Source: Sphingobacteriia bacterium
Lineage (GTDB): Bacteria; Bacteroidota; Bacteroidia; Chitinophagales; Chitinophagaceae
Assembly (NCBI GenBank): GCA_004294465.1
Contig: REAV01000182.1
Span: 1-12,096 of the forward strand
Direction of reading: 5' to 3'
DNA: 12,096 bases
Shown here: positions 4,570-11,238 of the stretch, one piece after another
Position numbering within the stretch: the stretch's first letter is position 1
Layout: the number at the start of each line of letters is the position of its first letter
Program-made: the position numbers and the translations under genes
The notes under the pieces: generated by a model
What the model saw: only the letters and a program-made list of their open reading frames with translations
Told to the model about the DNA's origin: nothing
The model's database searches: none

Positions 4570-5253
4570 ATGAAATTCAAATCTTTTGCTATTTTAATTC
4601 TTTTTCAAATTGCGATTAGCCATCAACTAAACGCCCAGCAATATTTGCCTTATTTCACTGTTGTCCATTTATCTAAAAACCAAAATAAAATCAGTTGGAA
4701 TAATCCGAACAAAAACTGTATCCAACTTTCAGTACAACGTTCTACAGATAGTATTAATAATTTCAGGACTATACTTTCAGCCCAATCTCCTCAATTAGCA
4801 GAAAATGGCTTTATCGATAAAAAAGCTCCAGAAGATGTTCAGCTATATTATCGGATATTTTACACATTAAAGGGAGGAGAATACTTTTTTTCAAAAACAG
4901 TTTCACCAGTTGAATTAAAAGACAATATAGCGGCAAATAAAAAGCCTTCTAAGCCATCCAATAAAAAGAACAAGGCAAATAAAAAGGCAGAAAAGTCCAG
5001 TAAAGTGCTGAAATCTTCCTATTTGCGAATGGATAAAAAAGGTAACCTTTTATTGCACTTGTCAAAAGCAGATCAATTGAATTATTCAATCACTTTTTTT
5101 AGCGCAGAAAAAAACAAACTCTTTTCAATTGATCCAATACCTGAAACAGAATTGGTCATTGAGAAAGGCAATTTTTTAAAAGAGGGTTGGTTTGAATATG
5201 AATTGAAAGAAAAAGGAAAATTAATAGAAAGAAAAAGATTCTATATTCAATAA
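4570..5253 (+). CDS. Secreted two-domain protein of unknown function
   Basis: I do not recognise this family. The ATG at 4570 gives a standard signal peptide (MKFKSFAILILFQIAISH and on, predicted cut after QLNA, about residue 22). An in-frame ATG at 4549 would add seven residues before the signal and is less likely. From M4570 the protein has 227 residues. About 24-112 is a beta-rich segment (KISWNN..., VQRSTDS, LYYRIFYTLKGGEYFFS) that looks like a fibronectin type III domain. About 118-149 is a lysine-rich, low-complexity linker. About 150-227 is a second beta-rich segment ending FLKEGWFEYELKEKGK...KRFYIQ, reminiscent of a type IX secretion C-terminal domain. It follows the PLP enzyme gene closely, though no functional link is evident, and its stop lies one base from the stop of convergent lipB. 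Confidence 0.75.
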   Translation: MKFKSFAILILFQIAISHQLNAQQYLPYFTVVHLSKNQNKISWNNPNKNCIQLSVQRSTDSINNFRTILSAQSPQLAENGFIDKKAPEDVQLYYRIFYTLKGGEYFFSKTVSPVELKDNIAANKKPSKPSNKKNKANKKAEKSSKVLKSSYLRMDKKGNLLLHLSKADQLNYSITFFSAEKNKLFSIDPIPETELVIEKGNFLKEGWFEYELKEKGKLIERKRFYIQ

Positions 5254-5254
5254 C

Positions 5255-5977
5255 TTAATTGAGCTGCAACTTGCAATCAAATATCTTTTCAAAATTTTTT
5301 TTCACCTTGTATTTTACTTCATCAAAAGGAACGGAATGACCTAACTCTTTTTCTAATGATGTAACAGTTTTATTTTCTATTCCACAAGGAACAATGTATT
5401 TAAAATAATCTAAATCGGTGTTTACATTAAATGCAAATCCATGCATGGTAATCCACCTGCTACATTTAATTCCCATTGCACAGATTTTTCTTTCTTTCCC
5501 TTTTAAATGGGCGTCTATCCAAACACCTGTCTCGCCAAAACTCCTTTCCCCTTTAATACCATATTCAGCCAAAGTCAAAATAATCACTTCTTCCAAACTC
5601 CTTAAATACCAGCCTAAATCTGTTTTAAATTTTTCCAGATCTAAAATCGGATACCCCACTAATTGTTGTGGCCCATGAAAAGTAATATCGCCCCCCCTAT
5701 TAATTTGAAAATACTCAATTCCTTTTTCGACTCTGTCTTCTTCACTAATTAACACATGTTCGGGTTTCCCGTTTTTTCCAAGCGTATATACTGGCGGATG
5801 TTCTACAAACAATAAATGATGTGAAGTTGGCAAAGCCAATACAGGCTCTTTTTCTGGATTATTGTATCGAAACAATAATTTTATATCTGCATTTTTTTTC
5901 AGAAGGGTCTCTTGATAATCCCAAACGGCTTTATACTGCTTTACACCTAAATCTTCGAATAATACTTGCTGCTGCAT
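5255..5977 (-). CDS. lipB: Octanoyl-[acyl-carrier protein]:protein N-octanoyltransferase
   Basis: Transfers octanoyl groups from acyl carrier protein to lipoyl domains (E2 subunits of 2-oxo acid dehydrogenases, glycine cleavage H protein), the first step of endogenous lipoate synthesis. The 240-residue sequence carries the LipB signature RGGDITFHGPQQLVGYPI (94-111), the HPPVYTLGK segment (60-68), GVWI (151-154), RKICAMGIK (163-171) and HGFAFNVNTDL..F..IVPCGI (179-200). By alignment to the family the catalytic pair is Lys164 and Cys198. Length is a little above the usual 210-230 because of a longer region around residues 30-50. LipA is not in the window. The gene is divergent from the pseudouridine synthase gene and converges on the secreted-protein gene with a one-base gap. 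Confidence 0.95.
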   Translation of the reverse strand: MQQQVLFEDLGVKQYKAVWDYQETLLKKNADIKLLFRYNNPEKEPVLALPTSHHLLFVEHPPVYTLGKNGKPEHVLISEEDRVEKGIEYFQINRGGDITFHGPQQLVGYPILDLEKFKTDLGWYLRSLEEVIILTLAEYGIKGERSFGETGVWIDAHLKGKERKICAMGIKCSRWITMHGFAFNVNTDLDYFKYIVPCGIENKTVTSLEKELGHSVPFDEVKYKVKKNFEKIFDCKLQLN

Positions 5978-5981
5978 TCAA

Positions 5982-5989
5982 CAAAAATA
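5982..5989 (-). promoter_or_regulatory. Candidate -7 box very close to the lipB start
   Basis: On the minus strand TATTTTTG matches TAnnTTTG and ends only four bases before the lipB ATG at 5977. If used, the transcript would be leaderless or nearly so. No -33 box is clear. Confidence 0.3.
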
Positions 5990-6046
5990 GCCATCAAATT
6001 CCAAATTGCATGGTTGATTTACGCACGCATAGTAACCGTTTTGTTT

Positions 6047-6054
6047 TACATTTG
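6047..6054 (+). promoter_or_regulatory. Candidate -7 box very close to the pseudouridine synthase start
   Basis: TACATTTG matches TAnnTTTG and ends four bases before the ATG at 6059, mirroring the arrangement at divergent lipB. No -33 box is clear. It also argues that translation starts at 6059 rather than at any upstream in-frame codon. Confidence 0.35.
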
Positions 6055-6058
6055 CCAA

Positions 6059-7108
6059 ATGCAGGTTGAAACAGCACTTTATTCGGAAGAACAATCAGAA
6101 TCACTATACGAAAGAAAAACTTTTATTGTAGATCCTGGGCAAGAACCATTTCGAATTGACAAATGGATTCAAATGCATATGGAGGGGTCCACAAGAAATA
6201 AAATACAACAAGCCATCGAAGCCGGTTTTTTAACAGTGAATGGCAAAAACATTAAAAGCAATTACAAAATCAGGCCTGCCGATGAAATAGTGGTAATGAG
6301 CCTGATCAACCCAGAACACACTGTTTTAAAAGAGGAAGACATTCCATTAGATATTGTTTATGAGGATGAAGCACTGATGGTGATCAATAAGCCATCTAAT
6401 ATGGTGGTGCATCCTGGTGTGGGCAATTTCAGCGGTACTTTATTAAATGGAATAGCCTATTATCTAAGAAAGCAGAACCCTGAAATTGATGAAGAAAAAC
6501 TGCCTCGATTTGGTTTAGTACATAGAATAGACAAAAACACCACTGGATTAATTGTAGTGGCCAAAACTGGAGAAGCTGCATCTCATTTAGCCAAACAGTT
6601 TTTCAATCATACAGTTAAGAGAAAATACATGGCACTTGTCTGGGGAAATATTGAAGAACCAGAAGGAACCATCGAAGCCCACATAGCAAGGCATCAACAA
6701 AACAGAAAAATGTTTGATGCATACCCTGATGGCGAAATAGGTAAGCACGCAATCACGCATTATAAAGTAATTGAACAATTCAATTATGTTACTTTGGTTG
6801 AATGCATTCTTGAGACCGGAAGAACCCATCAGATCCGGGTGCACATGAAACACTTAGGCCATACCTTATTCAATGATTGGGAATATGGAGGAGATAAAAT
6901 TTTAAAAGGCACTATTTATACCAAGTATAAGCAGTTTGTAGACAATTGTTTTGAAGTGTGCAGCAGATGTGCCTTACATGCAAAAACATTGGGTTTTATC
7001 CATCCAATTACGCAAAAGGAAGTGTTTTTTGAATCGCCTCTTCCAGAAGACATGACCAATGTGATTGCTAAATGGAGAAATTATAGCATTCATAGAAATG
7101 CAGAATAA
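6059..7108 (+). CDS. RluA/RluD-family 23S rRNA pseudouridine synthase
   Basis: Isomerises uridine to pseudouridine in structured RNA, most likely large-subunit rRNA. From the ATG at 6059 the protein has 349 residues. An S4 RNA-binding domain spans about 31-90 (FRIDKWIQ...IQQAIEAGFLTVNGK...). The synthase domain follows, with the signature LVHRIDKNTTGLIVVAKT (153-170; catalytic Asp158), KRKYMALVWG, and GRTHQIRVHMKHLGH near the C-terminus. The S4 plus synthase layout fits RluD or RluC; RluD (helix 69 modification) is the best guess but specificity is not provable here. The frame stays open upstream to 5966, but that extension overlaps lipB on the other strand and is hydrophobic, unlike the family. 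bioB starts 43 bases downstream. Confidence 0.92.
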   Translation: MQVETALYSEEQSESLYERKTFIVDPGQEPFRIDKWIQMHMEGSTRNKIQQAIEAGFLTVNGKNIKSNYKIRPADEIVVMSLINPEHTVLKEEDIPLDIVYEDEALMVINKPSNMVVHPGVGNFSGTLLNGIAYYLRKQNPEIDEEKLPRFGLVHRIDKNTTGLIVVAKTGEAASHLAKQFFNHTVKRKYMALVWGNIEEPEGTIEAHIARHQQNRKMFDAYPDGEIGKHAITHYKVIEQFNYVTLVECILETGRTHQIRVHMKHLGHTLFNDWEYGGDKILKGTIYTKYKQFVDNCFEVCSRCALHAKTLGFIHPITQKEVFFESPLPEDMTNVIAKWRNYSIHRNAE

Positions 7109-7126
7109 AGAATTCATTGAAGCCAT

Positions 7127-7134
7127 TATATTTG
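7127..7134 (+). promoter_or_regulatory. Candidate -7 box of bioB
   Basis: TATATTTG matches TAnnTTTG exactly and lies 17 bases before the bioB ATG, in the 43-base gap after the pseudouridine synthase gene. No good -33 box is seen, so bioB could also be read through from upstream. Confidence 0.35.
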
Positions 7135-7151
7135 TAATACAATCCTAATCA

Positions 7152-8144
7152 ATGCAACCTGAAATTCGCCATAATTGGACTTCTGAAGAAATCAAAAATA
7201 TTTACGATACCCCCCTTTTAGAATTGGTATTCAAAGCGGCAAGTGTTCATAGAAAATACAATGATACTGCTGAAGTACAGGTATGTACTTTATTGAGTAT
7301 CAAGACTGGTGGCTGTAGCGAAGATTGTGCATACTGCCCTCAGGCAGCCAGGTATTCAACAGGTGTTGAAGTACAAGCCTTAATGAAAAAAGAAGAAGTA
7401 TTGGAATATGCCCAAAAAGCAAAAAATGCAGGAAGTACAAGATTCTGTATGGGGGCTGCTTGGAGAGAAGTAAGAGATAACAAAGATTTTGACAGAGTAA
7501 TTGATATGGTAAAAGGTGTAAATGAATTAGGAATGGAAGTTTGTTGCACTTTGGGAATGCTCACCGAAGATCAAGCAAGCAGACTTGCTGATGCAGGATT
7601 ATATGCTTACAATCATAATTTAGATACGAGTAAAGAGCATTATTCAGAAATTATTTCTACCAGAACCTATGATGATCGACTTGCTACATTAGATAATGTT
7701 AGAAAAGCAGGAGTAACTGTTTGTTGCGGGGGCATTATAGGCCTAGGCGAAACACATGCTGACCGGATTAATATGCTGTTGACGCTGGTAAATATGCCTG
7801 AGCATCCAGAAAGTGTACCCATCAATGCATTGGTGGCAATAAAAGGCACTCCATTGGCTAATAATCCTAAAGTAGATATTTGGGATATGGTAAGAATGAT
7901 TGCAACTGCCCGTATAATAATGCCTAAAACCATGGTAAGATTAAGTGCTGGCAGAACTGAGATGAGTATTGCTGAACAGGCCCTTTGTTTTATGGCTGGA
8001 GCAAATTCGATTTTTGCCGGAGACAAACTATTAACTACACCAAATCCGAGTTTCGAAGAAGACAATACCATGTTTTCGATGTTAGGATTAACACCAAGGG
8101 TTGCTTTTAAAGAAGAGCCTCAATACCTGAGTGAAACAGTATAA
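7152..8144 (+). CDS. bioB: Biotin synthase
   Basis: Radical SAM enzyme that inserts sulfur into dethiobiotin to make biotin, in the cytoplasm. The 330-residue protein is full length. The radical SAM cluster motif [12 protein letters not shown] gives Cys55, Cys59 and Cys62. The auxiliary [2Fe-2S] ligands expected from the E. coli enzyme are present: Cys99 (RFCMGAAWR), Cys131 (EVCCTLGML), Cys191 ([12 protein letters not shown]) and Arg263 (MVRLSAGR). [12 protein letters not shown] and the substrate-binding [11 protein letters not shown] segment are also conserved. Two of the auxiliary cysteines have a second Cys directly after them (132, 192), which is a small difference from E. coli. No other biotin genes (bioA, bioD, bioF) are adjacent, so the pathway is probably scattered in this genome. 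Confidence 0.97.
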   Translation: MQPEIRHNWTSEEIKNIYDTPLLELVFKAASVHRKYNDTAEVQVCTLLSIKTGGCSEDCAYCPQAARYSTGVEVQALMKKEEVLEYAQKAKNAGSTRFCMGAAWREVRDNKDFDRVIDMVKGVNELGMEVCCTLGMLTEDQASRLADAGLYAYNHNLDTSKEHYSEIISTRTYDDRLATLDNVRKAGVTVCCGGIIGLGETHADRINMLLTLVNMPEHPESVPINALVAIKGTPLANNPKVDIWDMVRMIATARIIMPKTMVRLSAGRTEMSIAEQALCFMAGANSIFAGDKLLTTPNPSFEEDNTMFSMLGLTPRVAFKEEPQYLSETV

Positions 8145-8283
8145 TATTACTTGCAATTCGTCTTTAACATTTCATTAGCTAAAACAACTCTGTATAAACT
8201 TAACAGTTTCATAAATAGTTGAAATAGTGTACTTATTATGCAAATGATTCTGCAAATTTGTACTGCATAAAATAGACTACTGA

Positions 8284-9972
8284 ATGCTTCGATTAATTGC
8301 CGCTACCTGTTTATCCATTTTTATTTTTTCAAATGGGCTCATTGCTCAAACAGACAATCTGAAAGGTTGGCATTTGCTGGATTCAACGCAAGATGCATTT
8401 TATGGCATTAGCCTGAACAAGGCCTATGAATATTTACAATCAAAAAAGAAAATTCCTAAAACAGTAATAGTTGCTGTTTTAGATTCTGGCGTAGATACTA
8501 CACACGAAGATCTCAAAAAAAATCTTTGGCATAATCCAAAAGAAATTCCGGGGAATGGAATTGATGATGATCATAACGGATACATCGACGATGTATATGG
8601 ATGGAATTTCTTAGGCGGAAAAGATGGGAAAAGCATCAAAAAAGCATCCGATGAAAGAGCTAGGGTTTACCATAAATGGAAAGATCAATTTTTAGGGAAA
8701 ACCATTGATACCAATCAATTAAATACGATAGATAAAGCCCATTATCAAATATGGCAAAAAGCAGCTAAAGCCATTAATTTTAGTCAGGAAGAGCAGATGG
8801 ATATTTTATTCATTGAATTGACAACTAAAGCCATGAAACGCAATGATCTTATTCTCCGTAAAGAAATGGGAATGGAAGAATACACCAGTGATCAATTAGA
8901 GAAATTCGAACCCATTACAAAAGCTGGTAAAGATGCTAAAATAGGATACCTCACTTGTATTAAAATGATTGGAATTGATCCAGATGAAAAAAATACATTT
9001 ACCTTAAATGAGCTTTCTGAATATATTGAAGGGAAAAAAGAAAGCTTCGAGTCGAAAGAAAAAGCGCCACATAATTTCAGAGCAGAGATAGTAAAAGACG
9101 ACTATGATAATTTTTCCGATCGATTTTATGGCAACAACGATGTAATGGGACCAGGGCCAATGCATGGTACACATGTATCAGGTATCATTGCAGCGCAAAG
9201 AAACAACTCATTAGGTGTAGATGGTGTAGCTGATCAAGTACAAATTATGACATTGAGGGTTGTACCTGATGGAGACGAATACGATAAAGACATTGCATTA
9301 GCAATACGATATGCTGTTGATCATGGGGCCAAAGTGATTAATATGAGTTTTGGAAAATCATTTTCCCCAGAAAAAAACTGGGTAGATAGTGCCGTGAAAT
9401 ATGCCGAGCAAAAAGATGTTTTATTGGTCCACGCTTCTGGAAACGAATCGGAGAATATGGACGAGAAAGAAAATTTTCCTAGCCCTTGGCTTTTACAATG
9501 GAAAACAAAAGCCAAAAATTTTATTACAGTTGGCGCCAGCTCTGATATTAAGATCAATCCATCAATAGCGGCAGATTTTAGTAATTACGGCAAAGAGAAT
9601 GTGGATGTTTTTGCACCTGGAGTTAAAATTTATTCTACTTTACCTGGTGGCAATCAATATGGAAATTTACAAGGCACAAGCATGGCTGCTCCTGTTGTTG
9701 CAGGATTAGCTGCTTTAATAAGGTCATATTATCCTGAATTAACTGCAATTGAAGTAAAGCAAATTATTGAGCAATCAGTTTCAAAACCAGACCCTACAAT
9801 CAACTGCATAAAACCTGGAGAGAAAACTGAGAAAATAAATTTTGCTAGCTTATGTAAAACCGGTGGTATTGTGAATGCCAGCAATGCTGTTAAAATAGCA
9901 AATGAATTTAAATTATCATCTGGCAATTCAAAAAACAGCCAATCCATCAAAACAACTAAAACATTAAAATAA
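8284..9972 (+). CDS. Secreted subtilisin-like serine protease (S8) with large insert
   Basis: A 562-residue exported protease. The signal peptide spans about residues 1-21 (MLRLIAATCLSIFIFSNGLI, then AQ). The S8 triad is complete: Asp67 in VAVLDSGVD, His294 in MHGTHVSGI and Ser466 in QGTSMAAPVVAGLAAL, with the oxyanion Asn387 in HASGNES. A calcium-loop-like segment NGIDDDHNGYIDDVYGWNF (91-109) follows the Asp motif, as in many Bacteroidota subtilases. Between Asp67 and His294 lie 226 residues, against about 31 in subtilisin. Most of this is a lysine/glutamate-rich helical insert (about 115-275). I see no clear propeptide domain and no type IX sorting domain at the C-terminus, which ends in a Ser/Lys/Asn-rich tail. 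Its stop overlaps the start of the DinB-family gene (TAATG). Confidence 0.92.
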   Translation: MLRLIAATCLSIFIFSNGLIAQTDNLKGWHLLDSTQDAFYGISLNKAYEYLQSKKKIPKTVIVAVLDSGVDTTHEDLKKNLWHNPKEIPGNGIDDDHNGYIDDVYGWNFLGGKDGKSIKKASDERARVYHKWKDQFLGKTIDTNQLNTIDKAHYQIWQKAAKAINFSQEEQMDILFIELTTKAMKRNDLILRKEMGMEEYTSDQLEKFEPITKAGKDAKIGYLTCIKMIGIDPDEKNTFTLNELSEYIEGKKESFESKEKAPHNFRAEIVKDDYDNFSDRFYGNNDVMGPGPMHGTHVSGIIAAQRNNSLGVDGVADQVQIMTLRVVPDGDEYDKDIALAIRYAVDHGAKVINMSFGKSFSPEKNWVDSAVKYAEQKDVLLVHASGNESENMDEKENFPSPWLLQWKTKAKNFITVGASSDIKINPSIAADFSNYGKENVDVFAPGVKIYSTLPGGNQYGNLQGTSMAAPVVAGLAALIRSYYPELTAIEVKQIIEQSVSKPDPTINCIKPGEKTEKINFASLCKTGGIVNASNAVKIANEFKLSSGNSKNSQSIKTTKTLK

Positions 9973-10481
9973 TGGCAAAACCAGTACAAGGAGAATATGG
10001 TTCATTTTACGAAGGATATATAAGCAAGGTGGACACCAACAACTTGCATGAAGCGGTTAACACCTATTCTCACCCACTATCTTATTTTTATGTAAACCTG
10101 CCTGAAGAAAAAGCAGATTATCGATATGCTCCTGAAAAATGGACTTTAAAAGATTTATTACAACATGTGATCGATACGGAAAGGATCATGCAGTATAGAT
10201 TATTAAGAATTGGAAGAAATGACAGCACACCTCTTCCAGGTTTTGAAGAGAACGATTATGCTATTACAGCGAATGCTTCATTAAGATCATTCGTATCATT
10301 AAAAGAAGAATTCATTGCGCTCAGAAAATCTACCGATTTATTAATTCAATCCTTGAGTGAAGAACAATTGAACAATATTGGCAAAGCCAGTGGCAACAAT
10401 ATTACGGCCAATGCAGTAGGATACATCATTTTTGGACACATGATGCATCACAAAAAATTAATCGAAGAAAGATACCTTTAA
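9972..10481 (+). CDS. DinB-family (YfiT/BstA-like) metal-dependent protein
   Basis: A 169-residue cytoplasmic four-helix-bundle protein of the DinB superfamily. Typical features are PEKWTLKDLLQHVIDTERIM (54-73) and the C-terminal GHMMHHKKLIEERY. The likely metal triad is His65, His156 and His160, with the usual HxxxH spacing at the end. Characterised members of the superfamily include thiol transferases such as the bacillithiol transferase BstA. Several Bacteroidota make bacillithiol, so a thiol-transfer role is possible but not shown. DNA-damage induction, implied by the family name, is not evident in the sequence. Its ATG shares a base with the stop of the protease gene (TAATG at 9970-9974), which points to coupled translation, although the functional link to a secreted protease is unclear. 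Confidence 0.85.
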   Translation: MAKPVQGEYGSFYEGYISKVDTNNLHEAVNTYSHPLSYFYVNLPEEKADYRYAPEKWTLKDLLQHVIDTERIMQYRLLRIGRNDSTPLPGFEENDYAITANASLRSFVSLKEEFIALRKSTDLLIQSLSEEQLNNIGKASGNNITANAVGYIIFGHMMHHKKLIEERYL

Positions 10482-10490
10482 TTGACCACA

Positions 10491-10525
10491 AAAAAAAGCT
10501 CCACCAAATAAATGGCAGAGCTTTT
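10491..10525. terminator. Bidirectional terminator between the DinB and YceI genes
   Basis: AAAAGCTC (10494-10501) and GAGCTTTT (10518-10525) are exact complements. Inside them a CA/CA internal loop and a CCA/TGG three-base-pair stem close on an AATAAA loop. The flanking A run on one side and T run on the other give a U-tract for each direction, serving the plus-strand DinB transcript and the minus-strand YceI transcript. Confidence 0.8.
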
Positions 10526-10546
10526 AAACTTATATTTTTTAGAAAT

Positions 10547-11116
10547 TTATTTAGCAAAAAGATGTACAGCCAATTGAACGTCTTTGGCAACATTTCCAAT
10601 ACCATAATTAACACCAAAAGCTGTTCTGTCTAAGCTAAAAAATGCTTCTCCAAAAAAACCTTTGTCATCTGAACTACGAATAGCTACTTGAAAACTTACA
10701 GGTAAGCTAGCTCCTTTTAAATTCAAGTTACCTGCAACAGTAGCAGTGTTCTCTCCAGTATAAGTTACTGAGCTGATTTTGTAAGTAGCTTCGCTGAACT
10801 TTGCAACATCAAAGAAATCAGCTGTTTTTAAGTGCCCTTCTAATTTAGGACCTGATGCATCTGTTACTTTAACATTAGCCAGATCAATCACAAATTCACC
10901 ACCTTTTAATTTGCCGGCTTCTACTTGTACTGTTCCACTTTTTAAACTAAAATATCCTGTGTGGAAATCATTCTTTTTAGAACCAACCCAATCAATACGG
11001 CTTTTATCAGCCAAAACATTCAAGGTTACCACATCTTTTGTTGATTTTTTAGGCACAAAAGAGTAAAAACCCACTAACAAAGCTGTTCCGAACAGCGCAA
11101 AAACGATTTTTTTCAT
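10547..11116 (-). CDS. YceI-family exported protein
   Basis: A 189-residue protein of the YceI lipocalin-like family, whose members bind isoprenoid or other amphiphilic lipids in the periplasm. The N-terminus MKKIVFALFGTALLVGFYSF is a signal peptide or anchor (no lipobox Cys). The family features are seen in order: SRIDWVGSK (39-47), FSLKSGTVQVEAGKLKGGEF (56-75), LEGHLKTADFFDVAKF (92-107), LNLKGASLPVSFQV (131-144) and LDRTAFGVNYG (162-172). It stands alone on the minus strand, ending at the bidirectional terminator it shares with the DinB gene and starting divergently from sucC. The specific ligand and role cannot be read from the sequence. Confidence 0.92.
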   Translation of the reverse strand: MKKIVFALFGTALLVGFYSFVPKKSTKDVVTLNVLADKSRIDWVGSKKNDFHTGYFSLKSGTVQVEAGKLKGGEFVIDLANVKVTDASGPKLEGHLKTADFFDVAKFSEATYKISSVTYTGENTATVAGNLNLKGASLPVSFQVAIRSSDDKGFFGEAFFSLDRTAFGVNYGIGNVAKDVQLAVHLFAK

Positions 11117-11215
11117 ATTATTTGATTTAATTTAAACAAATTTGAAGGATAAAAATAAGTGAATTAATGTTACAACAATAATAATAAAGTATTAATTCTG
11201 AATATCAGTTTGACT

Positions 11216-11223
11216 TATCTTCG
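11216..11223 (+). promoter_or_regulatory. Candidate -7 box of sucC
   Basis: TATCTTCG differs from TAnnTTTG at one position and lies 15 bases before the sucC ATG. There is no strong -33 box. The 122 bases between the YceI and sucC starts hold nothing else recognisable apart from A/T-rich DNA. Confidence 0.3.
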
Positions 11224-11238
11224 CAAAAATTGTTCCAT

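Noticed and set aside
5966..6058. Upstream in-frame extension of the pseudouridine synthase
   Set aside because: It overlaps the lipB start on the other strand, encodes a hydrophobic stretch not typical of the family, and lies upstream of the likely promoter box.
7132..7142. TTGTA-A-TACAA symmetry before bioB as a biotin-repressor site
   Set aside because: Five-base arms in A/T-rich DNA are expected by chance and the sequence does not match a BirA operator I know.
7667..8071. Minus-strand frame of 134 codons inside bioB
   Set aside because: It lies wholly antisense to a complete, well-conserved biotin synthase and shows no family motifs.
11168..11195. TGTTAC-N15-GTATTAA upstream of sucC as a third copy of the ECF promoter
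   Set aside because: The first box lacks the GGG, the spacing is 15 instead of 16, and a housekeeping -7-like box lies closer to sucC; it is probably coincidence.
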